64,000 nucleotides of DNA, from NCBI GenBank assembly GCA_964399985.1, contig CAYNRY010000001.1:868001-932000 (forward strand). The letters run 5' to 3'. The stretch's first letter is position 1. Each line of letters opens with the position of its first letter. The stretch is from Micavibrio_B sp964399985. GTDB taxonomy: Bacteria > Pseudomonadota > Alphaproteobacteria > Micavibrionales > Micavibrionaceae. This document shows positions 34,604 to 42,757 of the stretch, one piece after another. Position numbers and translations under genes: made by a program. A model generated the notes under the pieces. It did not search any database. It worked only from the letters and a program-made list of their open reading frames with translations, and had not been told where the DNA came from.

Positions 34604-35840
34604 AGCGGAGCGCCTCTACAGGATCGAGTTTGGCCGCACGCCATGCTGGATATAAAGTGGCGGCAACGGAAATAACAATAGCCATGCCGATAATCACGCT
34701 CACTTCATCCCATTTCACTTCCGCCGGAAGTTTTGAGAGGAAATAGATTTCCGCCGAAAATAATTCAGTATCGGTCATATTCTGAATCCACTGGCGAATG
34801 CTTTCGATATTGACGGCGAACAATGTCCCTAAAATAGCCCCTGTCGCCGTACCGCTAATTCCAACACTGGCGCCCGTCAGCATAAAGATTTTCATCATGC
34901 TCGACCTGTCCGCACCCATTGTGCGCATGATCGCGATATCCCTTCCCTTGTCTTTGACCAGCATAATCATCGACGAAATAATATTAAACGCCGCGACGAC
35001 GATAATCAGCGTCAGGATGAGGAACATGACATTTCGCTCTACCTGAACAGCGTTCATAAAACTGGCATTTGAATCGCGCCAGTCATAAACCTCGGCGCGG
35101 TCCTTGACGATTAATTGTAATTTTTGTTTCAGGACATCGACTTCTTCCGGACTTTTGCCCATGACTTCAAGCATGGAAACTGTGTCAGGTGATAGCTGAA
35201 AGAAAGTTTGTGCCGTATCGAGCGGCATGAAAACATAGCCGCTGTTATATTCATGCATGCCGACATCGAAAACGGCCACTACAGTATAAGACAGACTTCG
35301 CGGAATTGTGCCAAACGGACCGCTGCGACCTTTCGGAGCCATCAAGGTTATTTGCGAACCCACACTAAGGTTCAAGCGCTCCGCCATCTTAACGCCGACG
35401 GCAATGGCATTGCCTTGAAAGTCGCGAATATTACCTTTTGCAAAAGAATTGGCCAGCACAGGTTTGGTCTTCATATATTCCTGCGTAAAGCCTCGCGCGA
35501 TAGCGCCGGTTGCCTGACCATTCGCTGTAATCAGCACCTGACTTTCAACGACAGGTGAAACTGAAACAACGCCGTTTATCTGTTTGATATCTTGTTCGAC
35601 AGGCTCGTATCCGCTCAAAGAGCTGCCCGGCACATAAACGCTGATATGACCGTTCAGCCCCAAAATGCGCCCGATCAGTTCGGAGCGGAATCCGTTCATC
35701 ACCGACATAACGATGATCAACGTCGCCACGCCGAGCATAATGCCCATAAACGAAAATCCGGCGATCACCGATACAAATCCTTCGGCCTTGCGGGCGCGAA
35801 GATATCTAAAGGCCATCATTCTTTCAAAAGGAGAAAACAT
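34596..35840 (-). CDS. lolC: Lipoprotein-releasing transporter permease (LolC/LolE family)
   Basis: Membrane partner of LolD. The 414 residues have the family start SPFERMMAFRYLRARKAEGFVSVIAGFSFMG (two segments; first membrane helix about residues 24-48), a large periplasmic domain (about 50-265) and three C-terminal helices with the FtsX-type domain (IMRTMGADRSSMMKIFMLTG and TLYPAWRAAKLDPVEALRYE). Only one permease gene is present beside lolD, as in many alphaproteobacteria, so it probably forms a homodimer; LolC and LolE cannot be separated by sequence here. Its start overlaps the proS stop by one base (TGATG). Confidence 0.92.
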   Translation of the reverse strand: MFSPFERMMAFRYLRARKAEGFVSVIAGFSFMGIMLGVATLIIVMSVMNGFRSELIGRILGLNGHISVYVPGSSLSGYEPVEQDIKQINGVVSVSPVVESQVLITANGQATGAIARGFTQEYMKTKPVLANSFAKGNIRDFQGNAIAVGVKMAERLNLSVGSQITLMAPKGRSGPFGTIPRSLSYTVVAVFDVGMHEYNSGYVFMPLDTAQTFFQLSPDTVSMLEVMGKSPEEVDVLKQKLQLIVKDRAEVYDWRDSNASFMNAVQVERNVMFLILTLIIVVAAFNIISSMIMLVKDKGRDIAIMRTMGADRSSMMKIFMLTGASVGISGTATGAILGTLFAVNIESIRQWIQNMTDTELFSAEIYFLSKLPAEVKWDEVSVIIGMAIVISVAATLYPAWRAAKLDPVEALRYE

Positions 35841-37324
35841 CAGTAGGATTTACCAATCAATACAGTCTGGCCCTCATCTTCAAACGGCAGGCAGCGAGAA
35901 GACAATGAATATTCTTTTCGAACGGCTTCATAGGACGCATCCGTCAAAATTGAAACCGGCGCTTTGGCAAAACCGATTTCGGATTTGAAGAATTCCTGAA
36001 TCTCGGCCAGCGTCTTCGTTTCTTTGACTTTTGAACGCGTGAAATCATAAGCGCGTTTGTAGAGATAGTTATGGCTCTGGTTTAAAACACCCTGAACACG
36101 CGCGATGAATTCATCCGGAGAGCAGGATTCCTTTGAATCGCGCCCGATATCGCGGCGGACGAAAGTGAGTGAATTTTGCTCGACCTCCCGTGCGCCGATC
36201 TCGACACGCACTGGCACGCCTTTTTTAATAGCATCCCACATTTTATCCGGCGCTCTTGCATCGGATGTATCGACCTTGGCACGGATGCCTATTTCTTTCA
36301 GGCGCTTCGCTAAAGTTTGAGCATATTCCAAGACAGGACCCGCGCCGCTTTCATCTTTGATGATCGGCAAGATCATCACCTGCGTTGGCGCAAGCTTAGG
36401 CGGCATGATTAAACCGTCGTCATCGCCATGAGTCATGATCAAGCCGCCAATAGAACGGGTCGATAATCCCCAAGATGTCGTCCAGGCCAATTGCTCTTTT
36501 CCATCCCGACCTTGAAATTTGATATTACAGGATTTCGAGAAAGTCTGGCCAAGATCGTGAGACGTACAGGCTTGCAAGGATTTACCATCCTGCATCATTG
36601 CCTCAATCGTGTAAGTGTTCACAGCACCCGGAAACCGCTCTTCCGGTGTTTTTTCGCCTTTAAATCCTGGTATCGCAAACCAGTTTTCGTAGAGATCGTT
36701 ATAAACTTCAAGCATCTTGCGCGCATCGGCATTGGACTCCTCCGCCGTTTCAAAAGCATTATGCCCTTCCTGCCAGAGAAACTCAGACGTGCGCAGGAAG
36801 AGACGCGTGCGCATTTCCCACCGCATAACATTGGCCCATTGATTGAGCAGCAAAGGCAAATCGCGATAGCTTTGCGTCCATCTTGCCATGGCATCGCCAA
36901 TGATCGTTTCCGATGTCGGGCGAATAACAAAAGGCTCTTCAAGCTTAGAATCCGGTGCGGGAATAAGCTTCCCATCCGGCCCGGCTTCTAAACGGTGATG
37001 GGTCACGACAGCACATTCTTTGGCAAAACCGTCAATATGCTCGGCCTCTTTCGCGATAAAGCTCAAAGGAATGAGCAATGGGAAATAAGCGTTCTGAACG
37101 CCCTCTGCCTTAATTAAATCATCAAGCGCACGCTGGATGTTTTCCCAAAGTGCGTAACCATTAGGCTTGATAATCATCGATCCGCGTGTCGGTGAATTCT
37201 CGGCAAGGTCTGCAACCTTGACGACTTCCTGATACCATTCAGGAAAGTTTTCTTCGCGTGTCGGTGAAATCGCCGACTTGGAATTTTTTCCGTGCGCTTT
37301 TTGAGCCTGATTTGGCTGATTCAT
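35840..37324 (-). CDS. proS: Proline-tRNA ligase, archaeal/eukaryotic type (ProS)
   Basis: Charges tRNA-Pro. From the ATG at 37324 (AGGA nine bases before) it has 494 residues. The sequence is of the archaeal/eukaryotic ProRS class: start region FPEWYQEVVKVADLAENSPT, GSMIIKPNGYALWENIQ, motif 2 region WANVMRWEMRTRLFLRTSEF, motif 3 HGDDDGLIMPPKLAP, and a C-terminal Tyr (GQTVLIGKSY). It lacks the insertion-type editing domain of E. coli ProRS. The usual four-Cys zinc site near the C-terminus is reduced to one Cys (SSRCLPFEDEG). The locus (DUF1467-proS-lolC-lolD-dnaE) is where alphaproteobacteria normally keep the shorter bacterial ProRS, so replacement in place is likely. An upstream in-frame start at 37387 would run into the next gene and is rejected. 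Confidence 0.93.
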   Translation of the reverse strand: MNQPNQAQKAHGKNSKSAISPTREENFPEWYQEVVKVADLAENSPTRGSMIIKPNGYALWENIQRALDDLIKAEGVQNAYFPLLIPLSFIAKEAEHIDGFAKECAVVTHHRLEAGPDGKLIPAPDSKLEEPFVIRPTSETIIGDAMARWTQSYRDLPLLLNQWANVMRWEMRTRLFLRTSEFLWQEGHNAFETAEESNADARKMLEVYNDLYENWFAIPGFKGEKTPEERFPGAVNTYTIEAMMQDGKSLQACTSHDLGQTFSKSCNIKFQGRDGKEQLAWTTSWGLSTRSIGGLIMTHGDDDGLIMPPKLAPTQVMILPIIKDESGAGPVLEYAQTLAKRLKEIGIRAKVDTSDARAPDKMWDAIKKGVPVRVEIGAREVEQNSLTFVRRDIGRDSKESCSPDEFIARVQGVLNQSHNYLYKRAYDFTRSKVKETKTLAEIQEFFKSEIGFAKAPVSILTDASYEAVRKEYSLSSRCLPFEDEGQTVLIGKSY

Positions 37325-37352
37325 AGTTATTAGTCCTATTAGAAGTTTAATA

Positions 37353-37871
37353 TTAGCGGGCGGTTGTCGTGGCCGATGGCGCGGCACTTCCCGGCATCGG
37401 CACTTCCGGTGTCGACATCACGTTGACGTTTCTCGGCGGTACCGGAACATTGGTCGGCACGGCGGCCTCGCCTGTCCTTCCGCATAACGAATTGACGTTA
37501 CCTGTAATATCCTGACCGTTATAAAGAACGCGGCCATCGTTATAAACTTTCAGATTGCCGAAATTGCTTTCCATCACGGCAGGCTGCGCGAGGCTCAATT
37601 TTTTGGCGAGATCGATGTTCAATGGAACTTCAGTATATGTCGATGAAATAATCTGCGGCGCTGAATTCACATCAGCCGGAGCAACCGCGTTTCCGTTCAC
37701 ATCAACACCCCCTTGATACGCGACATCGCTGGACGGTGTATGCACAATGGCGGGTTTACAGATAATGCGCTCGACAGCAATCGATGAGCTGATACCGTCC
37801 GTTTGATCGGCAGCTTGAGCTATTCCTGAAAAAGAAACCAATGCTGAAATTATGTATATAAATTTTTTCAT
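37353..37871 (-). CDS. Hypothetical exported protein, 172 residues
   Basis: Unrecognised secreted protein. It has a clear signal peptide (MKKFIYIISALVSFSGIAQA, cleavage after residue 20). The mature part has only two cysteines (IICKPAIV and NSLCGRTG), which could form a disulphide in the periplasm, a central segment NLKVYNDGRVLYNGQDITG, and a Pro/Thr/Ala-rich tail with the repeats VPVPPR and PEVPMPGS. The start overlaps the stop of the DUF1467 gene by four bases and the stop is 28 bases from proS, so it is part of the operon. It is not usually listed between these genes in related genomes. Confidence 0.75.
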   Translation of the reverse strand: MKKFIYIISALVSFSGIAQAADQTDGISSSIAVERIICKPAIVHTPSSDVAYQGGVDVNGNAVAPADVNSAPQIISSTYTEVPLNIDLAKKLSLAQPAVMESNFGNLKVYNDGRVLYNGQDITGNVNSLCGRTGEAAVPTNVPVPPRNVNVMSTPEVPMPGSAAPSATTTAR

Positions 37872-38137
37872 CTTAAACCGTCCTGCTTTTCCATGTTCTG
37901 GGCCATTGCGTAAAAATCTAGGACATTCGCCTCTATAAGTCCATAAACGATGAGAAAGATAATAACGGAAAGCCCTGTAGTAATTAGGAATTTCAGCCCC
38001 AAGCGTGGTTTTGCAGGCACATTGCCGGTTTCGCCCGCCATAGGATCTTGCGAGGGCGCATTACCCCATGGAAGGACGCAAAACAAGAACGTCCACCAGA
38101 TCAGCGTAAAGGTAACAATTGCCTGAACTAAAGTCAT
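37868..38137 (-). CDS. DUF1467 family small membrane protein
   Basis: An 89-residue protein with two membrane helices (about 5-24 and 48-68). The first contains the characteristic IWWTFLFCVLPWGN motif of DUF1467, a family found almost only in Alphaproteobacteria and of unknown function. Between the helices is a polar loop (QDPMAGETGNVPAKPRLGLK). It starts directly after the rnj stop (no gap) and overlaps the exported-protein gene by four bases. The rnj/DUF1467/proS neighbourhood is the usual one for this family, which supports the assignment. Confidence 0.87.
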   Translation of the reverse strand: MTLVQAIVTFTLIWWTFLFCVLPWGNAPSQDPMAGETGNVPAKPRLGLKFLITTGLSVIIFLIVYGLIEANVLDFYAMAQNMEKQDGLR

Positions 38138-39811
38138 CTAAACCTTTAAGATATGAACAGAAACCTTTGGTTTTATTCCTAAAATCTGATTCACCATCCG
38201 GCGTACAGAAATTCGGATCTCTTCCTCATGCTTCTTGATATCAAAAATATTCTCGTTTTTAAGATCGTAAATCGCGTCTTCCACCTCTTGGCGAACTTCA
38301 CCGATCAACTGTTTTTCGACGCTGTCATGATCGATGAGCCCGATTAAAGTGACCTGTGGCTCCATGATCAGGTCGAATTTCGAATTCATCGCAAGGGAAA
38401 TATGAACCGCGCCGCTGAACTGTAATTTCCGCCGCTCAGTAATCCCTTTGTGATCTGACCTGACGATACGGTTTGGCTCGACGGCCAGCAATCCTGTTTT
38501 GACATGATCAATGACTTTGACCGGACCGGGACCAAGTTTGATAACCGCGCCATTTGTTGGAATGACCGTTTCCGCGCCGAGGCTTCGTGCAATTTCAGCT
38601 TGCGCCTCAAGCATTACGCGTTCGCCGTGAACCGGAATAACATGTTTAGGTTTCAGCCATGACAACATGTCGCGCACTTCATCCGCATAAGGGTGACCGG
38701 AGACATGAATTTTATGACTCGCATTATCAGGATCGATGATGCGCACTTTTGAGGCGGTCAAATTATTTTTGACGTCATTGATTTCTTTTTCATTCCCCGG
38801 AATGGCCCGGGATGAGAAAATAACCGTATCACCAGCACCCAGTTTAATCTTCGGCCATTCACCACGCGCCATTCTGGCAAGGGCCGCCATCGGCTCGCCT
38901 TGCGATCCTGTGACAATCATTACAACATTATCCGTCGGGATATAACCAAGATCGTCTTCCGATACAAATTGATCGATGTCTTTTAAATAGCCGTTGGTTT
39001 TGGCTGCCGATGTCATCCGGTGGAGCGATCGACCCATAATACAGGTACTTCGGCCCGATGCTTTCGCGGCTTTCACGATGCTGTTGATACGCGCGATATT
39101 AGAGGCAAAAATCGTGATCGCAATACGTCCATTACAATTCTTGAAAACAGAAACAAGTCCTTTTTCAACATCGATCTCGCTGCCGCTTCTGCCCGGCACT
39201 GGCGCATTCGTAGAGTCGCCGACATAAGCCAGAATGCCCCTCTCACCGATAGCCTTGAACGTTTCAGGATCAATGGGTTTATCCAGAACGGGCGTAGGGT
39301 CGAGATTCCAGTCACCGCTATGAAAGACGCGGCCATATGATGTTTCAACAACTGTCGCAACCGCTTGCGGGATAGAGTGCGTCACCTGATGGAAATGCAA
39401 ATGAAACGGGCCTAATTCCAATTGGCGATTGTCTTTGATCTCGATAATCTGCGCTTTTTTGCAATCCGGATAATCGTTGAATTTGTCACGCAAGATACTG
39501 GCCGTGAACGGCGTGCAATAAATGGGGCATTTCAGACGTGGCCATAAATATGGCACCGCGCCGATATGGTCTTCATGCGCATGCGTAATGACAAGGCCAA
39601 GCAAATCATCACGGCGCGCTTCTATAAATTCAGGGTCCGGCAAGAGGATATCTACATTCGGATACCGATGGTCGGCAAAACCGATGCCGCAATCGAACGC
39701 CAGCCATTTGCCGTCGCAGGCATATAAATTAAAATTGACACCGAATTCTTCCGATCCGCCGAGCGGCAGGAAGTGAAATCCTTCATTATAATTTTCTATT
39801 TTTTTCTTCAT
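38138..39811 (-). CDS. rnj: Ribonuclease J
   Basis: Metallo-beta-lactamase-fold RNase that acts as endonuclease and 5'-to-3' exonuclease in RNA decay and rRNA maturation. The 557 residues hold the zinc motif HAHEDHIGAVPYLW (about residue 77), later metal ligands in FHSGDWNLDP-like segment VFHSGDWNLDPTPV, the beta-CASP region (GDSTNAPVPGRSGSE, IVTGSQGEPMAALARMA) and HVSGHPYADEVRDML with VIPVHGERVML. Alphaproteobacteria commonly have one RNase J, placed beside coaX and birA after the nuo operon as here. It is three bases after coaX. Confidence 0.95.
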   Translation of the reverse strand: MKKKIENYNEGFHFLPLGGSEEFGVNFNLYACDGKWLAFDCGIGFADHRYPNVDILLPDPEFIEARRDDLLGLVITHAHEDHIGAVPYLWPRLKCPIYCTPFTASILRDKFNDYPDCKKAQIIEIKDNRQLELGPFHLHFHQVTHSIPQAVATVVETSYGRVFHSGDWNLDPTPVLDKPIDPETFKAIGERGILAYVGDSTNAPVPGRSGSEIDVEKGLVSVFKNCNGRIAITIFASNIARINSIVKAAKASGRSTCIMGRSLHRMTSAAKTNGYLKDIDQFVSEDDLGYIPTDNVVMIVTGSQGEPMAALARMARGEWPKIKLGAGDTVIFSSRAIPGNEKEINDVKNNLTASKVRIIDPDNASHKIHVSGHPYADEVRDMLSWLKPKHVIPVHGERVMLEAQAEIARSLGAETVIPTNGAVIKLGPGPVKVIDHVKTGLLAVEPNRIVRSDHKGITERRKLQFSGAVHISLAMNSKFDLIMEPQVTLIGLIDHDSVEKQLIGEVRQEVEDAIYDLKNENIFDIKKHEEEIRISVRRMVNQILGIKPKVSVHILKV

Positions 39812-39814
39812 TTT

Positions 39815-40588
39815 TTATTTCTGCTTATAACGCATATAGATGGCAAGAAGACCTTTCAGAGTCAAATCCTCGTCTGTTTTATCAATAAGGGGGATATCGC
39901 CCTTGAATAACGGGGCAAGACCGCCAGTGGCAATCACAATAGGTTTACCTTTGATCTCCGCTTTCAATCGTTCGATCATACCAGATGCCAAAGATACATA
40001 GCCCCAGTAAATTCCTGATTGCATGGCGCTGATCGTGTTGGTGCCAATAGCTAAATCAGGTCGACTGATACTGACCTTCGGCAATTTTGCAGCAGCCATG
40101 TGTAGAGCGTTTAATGACAGGTTCACGCCCGGCGCAATCGCCCCGCCGCAATACGCACCATCTTTGTCAATGACATCGAATGTCGTAGCTGTCCCAAAAC
40201 CGACCACAATGGCCGGTGCTTGATAATAAGTTTTGGCACTCACCGCATTGGCGATCCGGTCGGCACCAATTTCTTCCGGCTTATCCAGCCGTATTTTCAA
40301 ATCGAATTTCTTGATTTCCTTCCCGAGAAAACTCGGGCGGATTTTAAATGCCGAATGGCACATCAGCCGAAGCTGGAAATTCGCATCAGGCACGACTGAG
40401 CTAACGATACAATCTTTAATGTCGGAGAATTTTAGCTTCGAGAGTTCGAATAATTTGGCCAAAAAGACGACATATTCGTCGGATGTCCGGGCTGCATCGG
40501 TTTTGATGCGCCAGATAGCCTTGCTTTTCTTGCCGTCGAATACGGCGAATTTGATATCTGTGTTTCCAGCGTCGATGGCAAGCAGCAT
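39815..40588 (-). CDS. coaX: Type III pantothenate kinase (CoaX)
   Basis: Phosphorylates pantothenate, the first step of coenzyme A synthesis. The 257-residue protein of the ASKHA fold begins MLLAIDAGNTDIKFAVFDG (phosphate 1 motif), has GADRIANAVSAKTYY and VVGFGTATTFDVID in the middle, and GGAIAPGVNLSLNALHMAAAKLP (two segments) with the C-terminal VIATGGLAPLF. Type III is the common kinase in alphaproteobacteria. One-base overlap with birA upstream; three-base gap to rnj. Confidence 0.95.
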   Translation of the reverse strand: MLLAIDAGNTDIKFAVFDGKKSKAIWRIKTDAARTSDEYVVFLAKLFELSKLKFSDIKDCIVSSVVPDANFQLRLMCHSAFKIRPSFLGKEIKKFDLKIRLDKPEEIGADRIANAVSAKTYYQAPAIVVGFGTATTFDVIDKDGAYCGGAIAPGVNLSLNALHMAAAKLPKVSISRPDLAIGTNTISAMQSGIYWGYVSLASGMIERLKAEIKGKPIVIATGGLAPLFKGDIPLIDKTDEDLTLKGLLAIYMRYKQK

Positions 40589-41304
40589 TATCTTATGTCT
40601 TTTCCAAAAAATACTTCGCCGGAATGTATCACTCTTTGCCCGCCATTATCCAGCCCTAGTATCAACGCCCCGCTATCGTCCAGCCCTTTGAAAATACCAG
40701 TCAATGTCTCGTCCGGAAGCCGTGCCTGAATAGGCATTTCAAGCCCTTGGGCGTTTTCGAACCATTTGCTGCGGATCGGCGCAAATCCCTGCCCACGGTA
40801 TAATTCAATTGCCGCCCCTAGCTTTTCAAGAAACCGGCGTAAAAAAATATCCCTGTCTTGCTTCTCGAACGTCTTGTCGTTTAAAGCAACCTTACCGTCC
40901 GGCGCAGAGGCCAGATTGATTCCGACACCAATATTGAGAAAATCTCCACCAGTTTGCAGCAAAATTCCGGCAAATTTCTGCCCATCGATCATCCCGTCAT
41001 TGGGCCATTTATGCGTATAACGATGACCGCTTTTAAGTAAAGGGATGGTCGCTTCGGCCAGTGCAATAGCTATGACGAAAGAATAATGCCCGACATTTTT
41101 TAAATCTATATTGCGGATTAAAATAGAAGAAAAGATATTACCTGATAATCCGGTCCAGATATTGCCATGTCGCCCGATGCCATTCGTTTGATCAAGCGCC
41201 TGAACAACCAAACCTTCGGCTGCGCCGCTTTCTGCGCGCTCGCGTAAAACATCCATCGTACTTGGCAGGGTATCAAAAACGTCAATCTGCCAGTCGATAG
41301 TCAT
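40588..41304 (-). CDS. birA: Biotin-[acetyl-CoA-carboxylase] ligase (BirA, catalytic type)
   Basis: Attaches biotin to the carboxyl carrier protein of acetyl-CoA carboxylase. The 238 residues start directly with the catalytic domain, without the DNA-binding domain of E. coli BirA, so it is not a repressor. The adenylate loop reads GIGRHGN where GRGRRGR is usual, and the KWPND motif lies in HKWPNDGMIDGQKFAGIL. The C-terminal SH3-like domain is present (FKGLDDSGALILGLDNGGQRVIHSGEV). One-base overlaps join it to nuoN and coaX. Placement after nuoN is typical for the class. Confidence 0.92.
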   Translation of the reverse strand: MTIDWQIDVFDTLPSTMDVLRERAESGAAEGLVVQALDQTNGIGRHGNIWTGLSGNIFSSILIRNIDLKNVGHYSFVIAIALAEATIPLLKSGHRYTHKWPNDGMIDGQKFAGILLQTGGDFLNIGVGINLASAPDGKVALNDKTFEKQDRDIFLRRFLEKLGAAIELYRGQGFAPIRSKWFENAQGLEMPIQARLPDETLTGIFKGLDDSGALILGLDNGGQRVIHSGEVFFGKDIR

Positions 41305-42755
41305 TATTCGAATAAAGACTGAGCTGCCTGTGTCGAGAACGTCAAAAGCTCATTCGGCGCAAGGATGAATAAAACCGTTAAAAGAACTGAAACGAAAATT
41401 ACGGCGCTGCGGCTGGTATAAATATTCGCATCAAATTTTTCTTCGGATTTATCGAAGAACATGACTTTGATAATACGCAAGTAGTAATAAGCGCCGATAA
41501 CGGATGCCAGAACACCGATCACCGCAACCGTATAATATCCCTCGGCAACGACAGCCTGAAACACAAATAATTTGCTGAAGAAACCGGCGAGCGGAGGAAT
41601 ACCGCTCATGGAGAACATCAGCGCTGCCAATGAATAGGCCATGGCCGGAGATGATTTCGAAAGCCCTGCAAGGTCAGAAATATTTTCAACCGCTTGGCCG
41701 TTTTTGCGCATATTCATGACGATACCGAATGTCCCTGCCGTCATGATCATATAAAGGGTCAGATAAATAAGGACACTCGCTATACCTTCCGGCGTTCCGG
41801 CCAGAAGACCGATCAGGGCAAAACCCATATTACCGATAGAACTGTATGCCAAAAGACGTTTGATATTTTCCTGCACCAGACCGGCAAGAGAGCCGAGCAA
41901 GACAGACGCCAGAGATACAAAAATGATAATCTGCGACCATTGCGGCATCGCACCTGCAAACGGACCGGTTAGAAGGCGGATCAACAAACCCATCGCCGCG
42001 ATTTTGGTAACAATAGCGAACAAAGCCGTGACAGGCGTTGGCGCGCCTTGATACACATCCGGCGCCCACATATGAAACGGTACAGCGGATACTTTGAACG
42101 AAACTCCGGCGAGAATGAACACCATACCGACGATGACACCAGGCGCCATATTGACCTTATTTTGCTCGATCGTTCCGCCGATCAGGTTAAAATCAAGGCT
42201 ACCCGTATAGCCGTAGATAAGAGAAGAACCAAACAACAAAAGACCGGATGACAAGGCACCGAGTACGAAATATTTAATGCCCGCTTCCGATGATTTCAGA
42301 TCGTCGCGCTTGATCGCCGCGAGCACATAAAGGCAAAGCGATGATAATTCGAGCGAGACATATAGCGACAATAGATTGTGAGCGGAAACCATCAGCATCA
42401 TACCAATACCGGATAGCAAAATCAGGATCGAATATTCAAAGCGATACAGTTTATTATCATGCAACGATCCGGCGGATAGAATGAGCGAAGCGATCAAACC
42501 GACCGCGATGATACATTTCAAAACATAGGAGAAACGGTCGACGATCACCATGTCGTTCAGCAACAATACTTGATCCGACGAACCCGTCGCGATCAAAACA
42601 CCACCAGCTATAATGGCAGCAACAGTCAGCCATAAAACCTTAATCGTCGAGCTATTGCCTTTAAAGACACCGAAGACGAGCAAGAGCAGTGCCGAAACGG
42701 ATAAAAATATTTCCGGCATCAGGGATTGGAAAGCGATGTGAAGTCCGCTGGTCAT
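41304..42755 (-). CDS. nuoN: NADH-quinone oxidoreductase subunit N
   Basis: One of three antiporter-like proton-pumping subunits of complex I. The 483 residues are almost entirely membrane helices (about 14), with the conserved charged residues in SLELSSLCLYVLAA (glutamate), PFHMWAPDVYQGAPTPVTAL and ENIKRLLAYSSIGNMGF (lysine). It is the last nuo gene, two bases after nuoM and overlapping birA by one base. Typical length and no frame problems. Confidence 0.96.
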   Translation of the reverse strand: MTSGLHIAFQSLMPEIFLSVSALLLLVFGVFKGNSSTIKVLWLTVAAIIAGGVLIATGSSDQVLLLNDMVIVDRFSYVLKCIIAVGLIASLILSAGSLHDNKLYRFEYSILILLSGIGMMLMVSAHNLLSLYVSLELSSLCLYVLAAIKRDDLKSSEAGIKYFVLGALSSGLLLFGSSLIYGYTGSLDFNLIGGTIEQNKVNMAPGVIVGMVFILAGVSFKVSAVPFHMWAPDVYQGAPTPVTALFAIVTKIAAMGLLIRLLTGPFAGAMPQWSQIIIFVSLASVLLGSLAGLVQENIKRLLAYSSIGNMGFALIGLLAGTPEGIASVLIYLTLYMIMTAGTFGIVMNMRKNGQAVENISDLAGLSKSSPAMAYSLAALMFSMSGIPPLAGFFSKLFVFQAVVAEGYYTVAVIGVLASVIGAYYYLRIIKVMFFDKSEEKFDANIYTSRSAVIFVSVLLTVLFILAPNELLTFSTQAAQSLFE

Positions 42756-42757
42756 TA

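Noticed and set aside
37325..37387. Upstream N-terminal extension of ProRS
   Set aside because: It would overlap the exported-protein gene and has no ribosome-binding site, whereas the inner ATG has AGGA and matches the family start.
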